DNA from: JAVBOV01 sp031550205
Lineage (GTDB): Bacteria; Pseudomonadota; Alphaproteobacteria; RF32; CAG-239
Length of the DNA: 39,251 bases
Direction of reading: 5' to 3'
Assembly: GCA_031550205.1 (NCBI GenBank)
Contig: JAVBOV010000049.1
Location: forward strand, 1-39,251
Shown here: positions 1 to 7,391 of the stretch, piece after piece
Position numbering within the stretch: the stretch's first letter is position 1
Layout of the letters: each line of letters opens with the position of its first letter
Notes under the pieces: model-generated
Seen by the model: only the letters and a program-made list of their open reading frames with translations
What the model was told of the DNA's origin: nothing
Databases searched by the model: none
Translations under genes and position numbers: made by a program

Positions 1-3
1 ACA

Positions 4-43
4 CCTCCCCCTCTCCCCTTGCGGGAGAGGGTTGGGGTGAGGG
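4..43. repeat. G/C-rich hairpin repeat, copy 1
   Basis: The strand reads CCCTCTCCCC, a short loop, then GGGAGAGGG followed by TTGGGGTGAGGGG, so it can fold into a strong hairpin. A nearly identical copy in the same orientation lies at 3715-3754. The two copies bracket the first two genes of the window. Confidence 0.85.
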
Positions 44-50
44 GTTCAAA

Positions 51-590
51 CCACTCATCCTTACCTCTAAAAAGCAGCTTATGATGCGTGATTCTCCATA
101 AATTCCGGTAAAACTTATTACATATATTGCGATTCTACAAGAGCTTTTTTAACCCGCAGGCAATGCTGCCGAAAATTGACAACTAACCGCCGTTTGCCCT
201 CATAAATTAATCAAATTCGGCGCCATTTTGTCCATTTAAGTTCCTTGCTCCTGATTGTTACAATTTTATTAAACTTTAGAAAAATGAAGATTAACGTACG
301 GTTTTTATTGTTTTTTAATTATTTATGTGTTATATTGATAATTGACGAAAATTATCTTTATTCTATTACAATAGATTCTTATTCTGTAAAGCGAAAATAA
401 ATTGTTTTTTTCATTAAAAAATGTTCACATTTTTTAAGAGAAAGCTATTTGCTTATTTTTGCGGTTAAGGTCATTGTAATTTCATATATATATATATATA
501 TTTCCCAGGCTTTTATCGTCAGATAAAATCAGCTTTCGCGGAAATTCCTTCATATAAAAAATCAAAAAAAATAATAACATAAAAAAAACT
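51..590. other. AT-rich gene-free region
   Basis: No convincing gene is visible in these 540 bases on either strand. The base composition becomes strongly AT-rich after about 240. It holds a TATTTTTG at 454-461, which matches the Bacteroidetes -7 pattern TAnnTTTG, but there is no clear TTTG about 20 bases further upstream. An AT dinucleotide run lies at 484-501. The region probably carries the promoter and leader of the lipoprotein gene that follows. Confidence 0.5.
484..501. repeat. (AT)9 dinucleotide tract
   Basis: Nine uninterrupted AT units lie 90 bases upstream of the lipoprotein start codon. Such tracts can change length by strand slippage and could alter promoter or leader properties; that role is inference. 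Confidence 0.8.
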
Positions 591-2648
591 ATGAAAAACA
601 TTATGAAATTTGCAGTTCAAGTTACAATGGTAGCTTTCTGCGCAGTATTAGCCGTTTCTTGTTCCAAAATGGACGATTTCGGAAACTCATCCTTAAACGG
701 TGAATACGAAAGCGCCAAAGGTCAAAAAGGCACCACGGTTTCTTATGAAGTTGATAGCAAGGGCAACCCTGTTATCATCACTGTTATTGCAAAATGCGGT
801 GATGTGGAAACCGACCGCAAACCGGTTGAAATCAATTGGAGCTTGTCTGCCAATCCTACCATTTGGTGGTTGCAAACTGACATCAGCGGTAACCCTGCTG
901 AATCAACCAGCAACAACACCAAAACTTTCTCTTGGGGTTCAAACCAAGTGATTGCCGGCTGGGAAAGCAAGAATGTAACAGTTATGGGTTGTAAAGACAC
1001 CACCGTAACTGTTGGCAACAACAACGCAACCATGCTTGGTTGGGTTGATACATTCTTAAAAGACACATTGGTGGGTAACACCACATATACAAAAGTTAAC
1101 CGTCAGTTTAATGTTAAATTTAACGGAGTTATCCCGCAATTTGACTTTAACAAAAGTGTTAACGTAATCGTATATGTAAAGGGTTACACCAAAAAAATCA
1201 CCGGTTGGGACATTGCAGCTAAAAGCCTAGATTGCGGCTCGAAAGTTCTGTCAGTTCGCGTTAACTTCTTCTGGAGTGACGGATCAACGACAGATTCAAC
1301 TTTCACACGTACAGTAAACTACGGCTGGACAGCTGATAGTTTCTCAAATGTGATTGTATCGGGCAGCACTTTAGGCAGCTACACTGCAGTTGAAAATGGC
1401 CAAGGGTTTAAAGTTAACTTCAGCAATGGTTTGTCGGTAAACGTACCGGGAAGCTATGACTTGGTTAACTACAACGGAAAAAACCTGTTGAACAAACCTA
1501 CGGTTGTTGCTGCCAGCGGAAACGCCACCAAAACAGGAAATCAAACCACCATTAGCGGCGTAATCTATGATGTTTACAGCGTTAACGGCACAATTAAAAT
1601 TGATTTCAACGGTTGCATCGTAACCGTTCCCTTCCAAGGGTCTGAATTGGTTAAGGCTGACAAACCGTACAAAACCGGCTGGGAGTTCATTTCTGCTTCA
1701 TTAAACTGCTCGAGCAAAGAAGTTACCGTTTTCGGTCGCAACGTTTACTCGGACGGAAGCAAGAAAGATACCACTTTCACATTGGCTTCAAACTGGAATT
1801 TCACCAGCACGAATTTCAATGATGTTGTTGTTTCAAGTGCAAACTTGGGAACCGCAACCATAGTGGTAAAAGGACAAGGCTTCACCGTTAACTTTGCTAA
1901 TGACTTGACTCAGAATATTTCTGGATCTTATGACTTAGTAAACTACAACGGTCAAAACCTTCTGCAAGCTCCCACAGCAACTGTGGCCCAGGCTAATGCA
2001 GCCAAAACCGGTAACACGACTTTCAGAAGCGGGAAATTATATGACATTTACAACGTAACTGTTGTAACTAACGTTAATTTCAACGGCTGTATCACTCCTG
2101 TTACCTCAACCGGCACCATGTTGGTAGAAACGCAAGTTAACACCAACATTAAATACGAACTTGCTGCTCCTGCAGTAACTTTCCAAGGCGCTGGTAACAA
2201 AATGGTTGCTCACGAAATTACTGCTTTCATTTTAAATGACAGCAATAATAAGGGCGGTATCGGTTTCAACCATGATGGCACTCAAGTTTCAACCTTCTAT
2301 AACTGGAGCGATTTAGCTTACAGCTATGATGATTTGAAAAACATGAGCGAAAAAGTAGTTGGCGTATATTCAAACGGACAATATGTTCCTTGTTTCATGC
2401 GTCACGGCGGCAGCGGCACCGACAAGCACACTTATTGGGTTTCCATCCGTAAGTCTGACAACGGCGCAACTGTGGCAACCATTATGGACGGCATGGCTCA
2501 AACTGCAGGAACCAAGGTAGAAGACATGATCTTCACCGTTGACGGGTATACTTTCAATGCCAATGGCGATGTAACGGTTAACTTCCATTACATTAACAAC
2601 GGCAAAACCGTTAACAGTTCCGCAAAATACGACAACCGCGCTTTTTAA
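591..2648 (+). CDS. Repeat-containing surface lipoprotein, function unknown
   Basis: 685 residues. The N-terminus is a type II signal sequence: two lysines, a hydrophobic stretch to about residue 20, then A-V-S-C with Cys24 as the likely lipidated residue, followed by S-K and two Asp. Two tandem repeats of about 150 residues (roughly 203-352 and 361-511) share the landmarks T-G-W, SYDLVNYNG and N-F-N-G-C; a more degenerate third unit may cover 52-200. The composition is rich in Asn, Thr, Ser and Val, as expected for beta-sandwich surface modules. The C-terminal 170 residues are unrelated to the repeats. The start codon has no Shine-Dalgarno sequence but a run of A, unlike most genes further along. 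No enzyme motif was seen. It is probably paired with the barrel protein at 2737. A Bacteroidetes origin is an inference. Confidence 0.75.
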   Translation: MKNIMKFAVQVTMVAFCAVLAVSCSKMDDFGNSSLNGEYESAKGQKGTTVSYEVDSKGNPVIITVIAKCGDVETDRKPVEINWSLSANPTIWWLQTDISGNPAESTSNNTKTFSWGSNQVIAGWESKNVTVMGCKDTTVTVGNNNATMLGWVDTFLKDTLVGNTTYTKVNRQFNVKFNGVIPQFDFNKSVNVIVYVKGYTKKITGWDIAAKSLDCGSKVLSVRVNFFWSDGSTTDSTFTRTVNYGWTADSFSNVIVSGSTLGSYTAVENGQGFKVNFSNGLSVNVPGSYDLVNYNGKNLLNKPTVVAASGNATKTGNQTTISGVIYDVYSVNGTIKIDFNGCIVTVPFQGSELVKADKPYKTGWEFISASLNCSSKEVTVFGRNVYSDGSKKDTTFTLASNWNFTSTNFNDVVVSSANLGTATIVVKGQGFTVNFANDLTQNISGSYDLVNYNGQNLLQAPTATVAQANAAKTGNTTFRSGKLYDIYNVTVVTNVNFNGCITPVTSTGTMLVETQVNTNIKYELAAPAVTFQGAGNKMVAHEITAFILNDSNNKGGIGFNHDGTQVSTFYNWSDLAYSYDDLKNMSEKVVGVYSNGQYVPCFMRHGGSGTDKHTYWVSIRKSDNGATVATIMDGMAQTAGTKVEDMIFTVDGYTFNANGDVTVNFHYINNGKTVNSSAKYDNRAF

Positions 2649-2661
2649 GCACGTAGCTTCA

Positions 2662-2698
2662 ACCCTCTGGAAGGATTTTTCCTTTCAGACGGGTTTTC
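2662..2698 (+). terminator. Hairpin between lipoprotein and barrel genes
   Basis: ACCCTCTGGAAGGA pairs imperfectly with CCTTTCAGACGGGT across a T-rich loop, and TTTT follows. It could be a partial terminator or a stabilising hairpin, because the second gene starts only about 40 bases later. Confidence 0.5.
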
Positions 2699-2736
2699 CC
2701 ATTAAAAAAAACAAAAACAATAATAAAAATAAAAAT

Positions 2737-3465
2737 ATGAAAAAAATAATTATAGCAGCAACATTAATTCTTGCTGCGGCAACATACGCAAACGCGCAAA
2801 ACCAAAGGGCTCAAAAGGCATATAACAACATGACCGGCACTTCAATTAAAATTGAAGATGAAAACGGAAACATTGTTAACGTGAAGCCCATCACTCAAAA
2901 CGGTGAAAAGCGCTACAGCGGAAGTCACGTCTTTGGTTATGACCAAAAGGACACAACCAAATTTTATGACTTCAACCTAACCGGCTTTTATGTTCAACCA
3001 AGTGTTGGATACGGTTTCGATCAGGGAATATATGGCTCGGTTGAAGGCGGCTGGAGATGGAATGTTCTGCGCTCAGGCTTGAGCGTTTCCTATGGGATGG
3101 CTGAAACCGACGGAGTGTCATATGACGCCTTAGGTGCCGATTTAGGTTTATATGCCGACTTTTTTAAGTGGCATCCTAATCGGAAAAAATGCTCCAAATT
3201 CAACCTATCTTTAGGTGCTCGCATTGGATACGTCCACTACGAAGCCATTGATAAGGTTTTATTTGAAGACGGTGCCAAGCTCACTCTCTACCCACAGAGT
3301 AATTCTCTGAAGGTAGGAGCTTGCATACAAGCCTCCATAATGCTGGCTCAAAATTTCTGGTTGGTGGGCGAAGGAGGTGTAAATTACACCGAGTTCGATA
3401 CTCTAACCGGAACACGCAAAGTTACCACTCCCGGCATCAGCTTGGGTTTAAGGATAAATTTGTAG
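2737..3465 (+). CDS. Putative outer-membrane beta-barrel protein
   Basis: 242 residues with a type I signal peptide (MKK, hydrophobic core, A-N-A before Gln21). From about residue 80 the protein shows alternating hydrophobic/polar stretches rich in Gly, Tyr and Phe, including FYVQPSVGYG, and ends in a strand-like LGLRINL. This is typical of small eight-strand barrels of the OmpA/OMP_b-brl type. Residues 21-75 form a polar N-terminal segment. The start lacks a Shine-Dalgarno sequence and is preceded by an A-rich run, as in the upstream lipoprotein gene, with which it probably forms a unit. A strong terminator follows. The exact role is unknown; a lipoprotein-barrel surface pair is plausible. 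Confidence 0.7.
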   Translation: MKKIIIAATLILAAATYANAQNQRAQKAYNNMTGTSIKIEDENGNIVNVKPITQNGEKRYSGSHVFGYDQKDTTKFYDFNLTGFYVQPSVGYGFDQGIYGSVEGGWRWNVLRSGLSVSYGMAETDGVSYDALGADLGLYADFFKWHPNRKKCSKFNLSLGARIGYVHYEAIDKVLFEDGAKLTLYPQSNSLKVGACIQASIMLAQNFWLVGEGGVNYTEFDTLTGTRKVTTPGISLGLRINL

Positions 3466-3481
3466 AGCACATTTTCGCTTT

Positions 3482-3517
3482 AAAAAAACAGGGGTCGCAT
3501 ATGCGCCCCTGTTTTTT
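3482..3517 (+). terminator. Rho-independent terminator
   Basis: ACAGGGG and CCCCTGT flank the inner palindrome CGCATATGCG, with seven A before and seven T after. It ends the two-gene module and could work in both directions. Confidence 0.9.
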
Positions 3518-3538
3518 TGTTTCCCCCCAACACCCATC

Positions 3539-3592
3539 TCTGTCACCCTCGGGCTTGAACCGAGGATCCAGGTCAAACCAATCATCCTAACC
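3539..3592. repeat. Hairpin repeat with shared flank
   Basis: CCTCGG and CCGAGG form a hairpin around GCTTGAA, followed by GATCCAGG and then TCAAACCAATCATCCTAACC. Nearly the same tail (TCAAACCACTCATCCTTACC) follows the G/C-rich repeat at 4-43, so different hairpins share one flank. The rest of 3593-3840 is AT-rich with no gene seen. Confidence 0.65.
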
Positions 3593-3714
3593 CTTTGTAA
3601 CAAAAGTTTCATAATTTTTGTCTAAAATAATCCTTGCATAATTGCATTATCTTTGCTATACAAGTATCAACAAACAAACATTTTCTATAAATTTTGTAAA
3701 ATTAAGGACAAAAA

Positions 3715-3754
3715 CCCCCTCTCCCCCTGCGGGAGAGGGTTGGGGTGAGGGGTT
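3715..3754. repeat. G/C-rich hairpin repeat, copy 2
   Basis: Nearly identical to the copy at 4-43 and in the same orientation: CCCTCTCCC, loop, GGGAGAGGG, then TTGGGGTGAGGGG. It lies upstream of the barrel protein gene at 3841. Confidence 0.85.
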
Positions 3755-3840
3755 TAACCAAACAGCCGAATCTTTAATTAATTTTATTTTAACATTTATA
3801 GCATATTCTAACCTCAAATAATCGAATCTGGAGAAGTTTT

Positions 3841-4437
3841 ATGAAAAAGAATTTTTTACTGGCTGCCACTGCTTTAAGCATTCTGGGCTTTGTCAATCAG
3901 GCTCACGCCGGCTGCGACGGCATCTACCTTGCCGGCCGCGGCGGTATTGTGAACCACAACGTTGGTGATAATTCCGAATCTCTCGGCACCCGCATCGAGG
4001 TTGACGACAACGCTTGGATGGTTGCCGGTGCCATCGGTTACCGTTACGGCTATTTCCGCGGTGAGTTGGAATATACCTACCGTGAAAAATCTGAACAATC
4101 TGCCAACCCCGGCGGCATGGCCACTAAGACCGAGTTCCAAACCCTTTCTTATATGTTGAACGTTTATTATGACTTTTCGCCATATACCATGTTCACTCCA
4201 TACGTTATGGGCGGCTTGGGCATGACCAACATCCAATATACTTCCAGAGGCGGCGGCTTCGGCGATGCCGAATATGAAACCGACAACTTCACCTGGGCTG
4301 TCGGCGGCGGTTTGTCTGCCAAAGTCACCAACCGCTTCAACGTCGATGTCGGCTACCGTTTCTTAAACATGGGTGAGCTTGAAAAAGCCTCCATCCGCGC
4401 CCACGAAATTTACATGGGTTTGCGTTACGTATTTTAG
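3841..4437 (+). CDS. OmpA-like outer-membrane beta-barrel protein
   Basis: 198 residues with a signal peptide ending in A-H-A before Gly24. The mature part alternates short strands and turns rich in Gly, Tyr and Arg (GAIGYRYGYFRGELEYTY, YDFSPYTMFTPYVMGGLG, FNVDVGYRF) and ends in the strand YMGLRYVF with the terminal Phe used for outer-membrane assembly. This fits the eight-strand porin-like family common in Alphaproteobacteria. A GGAGAAG ribosome binding site precedes the ATG, unlike the two A-led genes upstream. A terminator at 4571-4602 is the likely transcript end. Confidence 0.85.
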   Translation: MKKNFLLAATALSILGFVNQAHAGCDGIYLAGRGGIVNHNVGDNSESLGTRIEVDDNAWMVAGAIGYRYGYFRGELEYTYREKSEQSANPGGMATKTEFQTLSYMLNVYYDFSPYTMFTPYVMGGLGMTNIQYTSRGGGFGDAEYETDNFTWAVGGGLSAKVTNRFNVDVGYRFLNMGELEKASIRAHEIYMGLRYVF

Positions 4438-4444
4438 AACATTT

Positions 4445-4468
4445 GTCAGCCGGGCAAAGCCCGCTGAC
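4445..4468. repeat. REP-like hairpin, copy A
   Basis: GTCAGC-C-GGGC-AAA-GCCC-G-CTGAC folds into a hairpin, followed by GGAGCGTCATCCT. The copy at 14361-14384 has the same architecture with paired base changes, and the same downstream string. Confidence 0.8.
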
Positions 4469-4570
4469 GCAGGAGCGTCATCCTGAAAGATGACAGAGCG
4501 GATGTTGAGCAAAGCGAAACGCGAGCGAATGTCAGATGAAGGATCCCATCCTAAACATTATAAACCAACG

Positions 4571-4602
4571 AAAAATGCTCCCATAACACCGGAGCATTTT
4601 TT
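4571..4602. terminator. Rho-independent terminator
   Basis: AAAATGCTCC and GGAGCATTTTTT pair across a nine-base loop. It terminates the barrel protein gene and, with A on its left side, could also stop leftward transcripts from fliP. Confidence 0.85.
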
Positions 4603-4629
4603 ATATATACAGAGCAAACCATCTATGAA

Positions 4630-4728
4630 CTTGATTTATGAGCGTGCTACGCCGCAATTTTGCAGGCGCGCGTGTACAGCTTTAGTACATAAGCCTGCAA
4701 AATTACAAGTATGACGCCATAAAGCAAG
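4630..4728. repeat. Palindromic element with GTAC core, intergenic copy
   Basis: The left arm CTTGATTTATGAGCG...GCAATTTTGCAGGC pairs with the right arm GCCTGCAAAATTAC...CGCCATAAAGCAAG. The centre is GTGTAC-AGCTTTA-GTACAT. The same core occurs at 20271-20284 inside ldh and 24364-24379 inside xseA. It sits just beyond the fliP stop codon and leaves FliP intact. Its central frame TTA-GTA-CAT is open here too. Confidence 0.85.
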
Positions 4729-4734
4729 CTTCCC

Positions 4735-5472
4735 TCACGAAAACGAGCGAACCAGCGACCCCGCCAGCAAATACCAGCCGTCAACCAGAACAAAGAATAT
4801 CACCTTAAACGGCAGCGCCAAAACCGTCGGCGGCAGCATCATCATACCCATCGACATTAAGACCGAGGCAATCACCATATCAATAATCAAAAACGGCAGA
4901 AAGATTAAAAAGCCGATTTCAAAGGCGCGCCTCAGCTCTGAAATCATAAATGCCGGAATTGCCACCTGCAAGGCAGTTTCTTCCAGCTTTTCCGGCTTCG
5001 GCAAACCGGACAAATCGGTAAACAAAAGCAAGTCTTTTTCCCGCGTATTTTTAACCATAAATTCCTTAACCGGCTGCACGGCGCGGCTCAAACCTTCTTC
5101 TATTTCAATCTTTTCTTCATACATCGGCTTAATGCCTTGCTCCCAGGCCTTTTCCAAAGTCGGACTCATAATAAAAAACGTCAAAAACAAAGCCAAAGAT
5201 ATTAAAACCATATTCGGCGGCGTGGCGTTGGTGGCCAAAGCCGAACGCGCAATGGAAAACACCACGATAATGCGGGTGAAAGACGTCATCATCACCAAAA
5301 TGCTGGGTGCAATGGACAGCACTGTAATCAAGAGAATAATATTAAACATTCTGGCCGTAACCGAACCGGTCGCCGGACCGTCAACATTCAAGGTTAAACT
5401 CTGCGCGAATGCCGGGCTGAAAAACAAACAGCCGATTCCAACCGCCAAAGCAAAGATCAAAGCTTTCTTCAT
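4735..5472 (-). CDS. fliP: Flagellar export apparatus protein FliP
   Basis: 245 residues, the usual FliP length. FliP forms, with FliQ and FliR, the export gate of the flagellar type III secretion system in the inner membrane. A cleavable signal peptide (to about residue 23, PAFA) is followed by hydrophobic segments around 42-65 and 85-105, the periplasmic region with PTLEKAWEQGIKP and FMVKNTREKDL, and the highly conserved ELRRAFEIGFLIFLPFLIID and SMGMMMLPP blocks near the C-terminus. The start codon overlaps the fliO stop in ATGA, so the two are translationally coupled. No other flagellar genes lie in the window, so the rest must be elsewhere. Confidence 0.97.
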   Translation of the reverse strand: MKKALIFALAVGIGCLFFSPAFAQSLTLNVDGPATGSVTARMFNIILLITVLSIAPSILVMMTSFTRIIVVFSIARSALATNATPPNMVLISLALFLTFFIMSPTLEKAWEQGIKPMYEEKIEIEEGLSRAVQPVKEFMVKNTREKDLLLFTDLSGLPKPEKLEETALQVAIPAFMISELRRAFEIGFLIFLPFLIIDMVIASVLMSMGMMMLPPTVLALPFKVIFFVLVDGWYLLAGSLVRSFS

Positions 5473-5744
5473 TTCTTTTTCACCCTGTCAATTTCCAAAT
5501 TATGCCCGGGTGAAAGCAAAAGAAAATGCTCTTCCTTATCGCATCTCACCAGCATCAACGTATTTTTTGCATCAAGTTTTTTAGATTCCAAAACCTCAAT
5601 TCTGGATTCCTTTTTAACCTTTTTCATCAAGGGATTCTTAAGCAAATTGGCTTGGCAGTATTTTACCAAAAACAACGTCAGGAACAACAGCCCCAACACA
5701 AAAGACAAAGACAACACAGCTTTAAGTATAAGCCATAAATCCAT
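5469..5744 (-). CDS. fliO: Flagellar biosynthesis protein FliO-like
   Basis: 91 residues from the ATG at 5744, chosen because GGGAGA lies just upstream; a longer frame to 5798 has no such site. It has one membrane segment at about residues 5-28, then a basic stretch and a small cytoplasmic domain with IEVLESKKLDAKNTLMLVRC, the SRIEV...LVRC...LL pattern of the FliO family. FliO is a chaperone or stabiliser for FliP in export gate assembly. The position directly before and overlapping fliP supports the call although FliO is poorly conserved. Confidence 0.82.
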   Translation of the reverse strand: MDLWLILKAVLSLSFVLGLLFLTLFLVKYCQANLLKNPLMKKVKKESRIEVLESKKLDAKNTLMLVRCDKEEHFLLLSPGHNLEIDRVKKK

Positions 5745-5839
5745 TTTTTTCTCCCCATTTATAAACGAGAAACTAACATATACTGCACAGCCGCGCAACC
5801 GCTGTTGTCATTTAATAAACAAGATGATAAATTTAAGCC

Positions 5840-6316
5840 ATGAAAAAATATGAACACAGCGCCAAAGGTTTAACGCCGGTTTTTGAAGCCATCCGCCCCT
5901 TAACCAAAAAAGTTTTGGGCAAACACGGTTTTGCCGAAGTGGATATTTTAACCAATTGGGAGCAAATTGTCGGCGAGGAACTTGCCTCTTTCTGCCTTCC
6001 TTTAAAGCTTGATAATAAGAAAAAAACCTTAAGCATCTCAACCGCCGGCGGCGCCTTTGCCTTAGAGTTAAAACAACGCCAAAATATCATCTTAGAAAAA
6101 ATAAACAGCTTTTTGGGTTTCAACGCCGTAACTGATTTAAAAATAATTCAGAACTCTCATAATATTTCCGCTGCTCAAAAACCGCAGGAAAACAAGCATA
6201 AAAAGCTTGTCACTGCCGAACAACAAAACTATATTGATAACTTAGTAAAAGATGTCGACAACCAGGAATTAAAGAATATTTTAACCAAACTCGGGCAAGA
6301 TATCCTGACTGACTAA
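5840..6316 (+). CDS. DUF721/DciA-like protein
   Basis: 158 residues. The first 100 match the DUF721 family: a start with LTPVFEAIRPLTKKVLGKHGF, the W-E-Q-I-V-G-E-E-L-A signature (about 45-54), and a beta-strand pair ending in KTLSISTAGGAFALELKQRQ. In proteins of this family called DciA the domain helps load the replicative helicase DnaB. The C-terminal 50 residues are polar and lysine-rich. The gene is divergent from fliO with a short shared upstream region, and 5 bases separate its stop from the dsbA start. A DUF721 gene beside a DsbA gene is a common alphaproteobacterial order. The DciA function is inferred from the family. Confidence 0.85.
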   Translation: MKKYEHSAKGLTPVFEAIRPLTKKVLGKHGFAEVDILTNWEQIVGEELASFCLPLKLDNKKKTLSISTAGGAFALELKQRQNIILEKINSFLGFNAVTDLKIIQNSHNISAAQKPQENKHKKLVTAEQQNYIDNLVKDVDNQELKNILTKLGQDILTD

Positions 6317-6321
6317 CTTAA

Positions 6322-7080
6322 ATGAAAGATGCAATACAGATGAAATTTGAAGACACAATCAAAAGACTAAGCGCCCTGGTCGCCGGCCTGATCGTTTTCT
6401 TTATCGCCGCGGGAATGTACCTCACCGCCAAAGGATTCGTCATGGGTCAAAACGGCCGCATGATTCTGGTTAACCCGGCTGAAGCCAAAACCCAAGTAAC
6501 AGCCGTTCCCAACCAGCACAATGGCGTCAAAACCAATTTCATTTTACCCAAAAACCACCTGCTTGGCAAAGAAAACGCCCCCATTAAAATTTATGAATAT
6601 TCATCTTTCACCTGCTCTCACTGCTCTGATTTCCACTTAGACATTTTGCCGCAGCTTAACAAAGAATATATCAAAACCGGCAAAGTTAACCTGACCTTTT
6701 CAGACTTTCCGTTAGACCGCAAGTCTCTGCGCGCTTCTGTGGTTGCCCGCTGCGTGCCTGATAAAAAATATTTCGGATTCGTCCGCCTTCTTTTCAAAAA
6801 ACAAAAGGAATGGATGTTTGCCGACGATTATGAAAAAAAGCTAAGCGCCTATGCCTCCTTAAACGGCGCCAAAGACCTGGAAGCCTGCATCAAGGATGAA
6901 AATATCACCAACAACATTATGGAAGACCGCCAGCGCGCCATAGATATCTTAAGAATCTCCGGCACTCCGTCTCTTTTAATTGTTGACGGTGAAAACAAAG
7001 AGGTTTTGCACGGCATCGGTTCTTATAGTGAGCTGAAGCAAATTCTTGATGCCAAACTTGCCAAAGCTGAACAAAAATGA
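6322..7080 (+). CDS. Membrane-anchored DsbA-family thiol oxidoreductase
   Basis: 252 residues. An N-terminal membrane segment (about 17-36) anchors a periplasmic thioredoxin-fold domain starting near residue 75. The redox motif is C98-S-H-C101 in YEYSSFTCSHCSDFH, and the cis-proline loop is in ISGTPSLLIV. This matches the DsbA/BdbD-like proteins that form or isomerise disulfides in the envelope. The start has no strong ribosome binding site; a second Met at residue 7 is a possible alternative. The stop overlaps atpI in ATGA. The cysteine-rich secreted protein at 26979 and similar exports could be its clients, which is speculative. Confidence 0.9.
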   Translation: MKDAIQMKFEDTIKRLSALVAGLIVFFIAAGMYLTAKGFVMGQNGRMILVNPAEAKTQVTAVPNQHNGVKTNFILPKNHLLGKENAPIKIYEYSSFTCSHCSDFHLDILPQLNKEYIKTGKVNLTFSDFPLDRKSLRASVVARCVPDKKYFGFVRLLFKKQKEWMFADDYEKKLSAYASLNGAKDLEACIKDENITNNIMEDRQRAIDILRISGTPSLLIVDGENKEVLHGIGSYSELKQILDAKLAKAEQK

Positions 7081-7391
7081 ACAAACTTCCCAAAGACATC
7101 GAAGCGCTTGAAAAACGCATTAAATCTTTGGAAAAAAAAGAAAGGCTTGCCGCCAAACAAGGAGAAGAAAACCGCTTTGTATACGCCTCTAAAACCGGTT
7201 TTCGGGTAAGTGTGGAATTATTATCTGGAGTCTTAATCGGCGCGGGCCTGGGTTATATTTTGGACAATTTTTTAAACACCGCCCCTTTAATGCTTGTCAT
7301 ATTTTTATTTTTTGGCGCGGCGGCAGGTTTTTTAAACGTCTACCGCTTCGTTAGAACCGAAGAAGAAAAAAGAGAAAAGGAAAACAAATAA
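7077..7391 (+). CDS. atpI: ATP synthase protein I
   Basis: 104 residues. A charged N-terminal helix (about 1-35, LEKRIKSLEKKERLAAKQ) precedes two membrane segments (about 48-64 and 70-90) with the G-x-G-x-G-Y pattern of AtpI. AtpI assists assembly of the c-ring in the F0 sector. It overlaps dsbA by four bases at its start and touches atpB by one base at its end, so it opens the F0 operon. The family is divergent and the position is as important as the sequence. Confidence 0.9.
   Translation: MNKLPKDIEALEKRIKSLEKKERLAAKQGEENRFVYASKTGFRVSVELLSGVLIGAGLGYILDNFLNTAPLMLVIFLFFGAAAGFLNVYRFVRTEEEKREKENK

Noticed and set aside
51..240. Gene remnant on the minus strand (a 28-codon frame rich in Arg and Val)
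   Set aside because: Too short, closed by a stop on both sides, and not recognisable as any family.
743..1084. Long frame antisense to the lipoprotein gene (and many similar antisense frames elsewhere)
   Set aside because: These are shadows caused by codon composition of the real gene; none has a start site, family match or independent signals.
1..3760. Assembly chimera between a Bacteroidetes and an alphaproteobacterium
   Set aside because: The same hairpin repeat stands on both sides of the module and related flanks occur nearby, so transfer is preferred; reads across the junctions would settle it.
4490..4714. Open frame of 74 codons between the barrel gene and fliP
   Set aside because: It runs through a REP-type tail, a terminator and the palindromic element, with no ribosome binding site or recognisable protein. 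It is better explained as repeat DNA.
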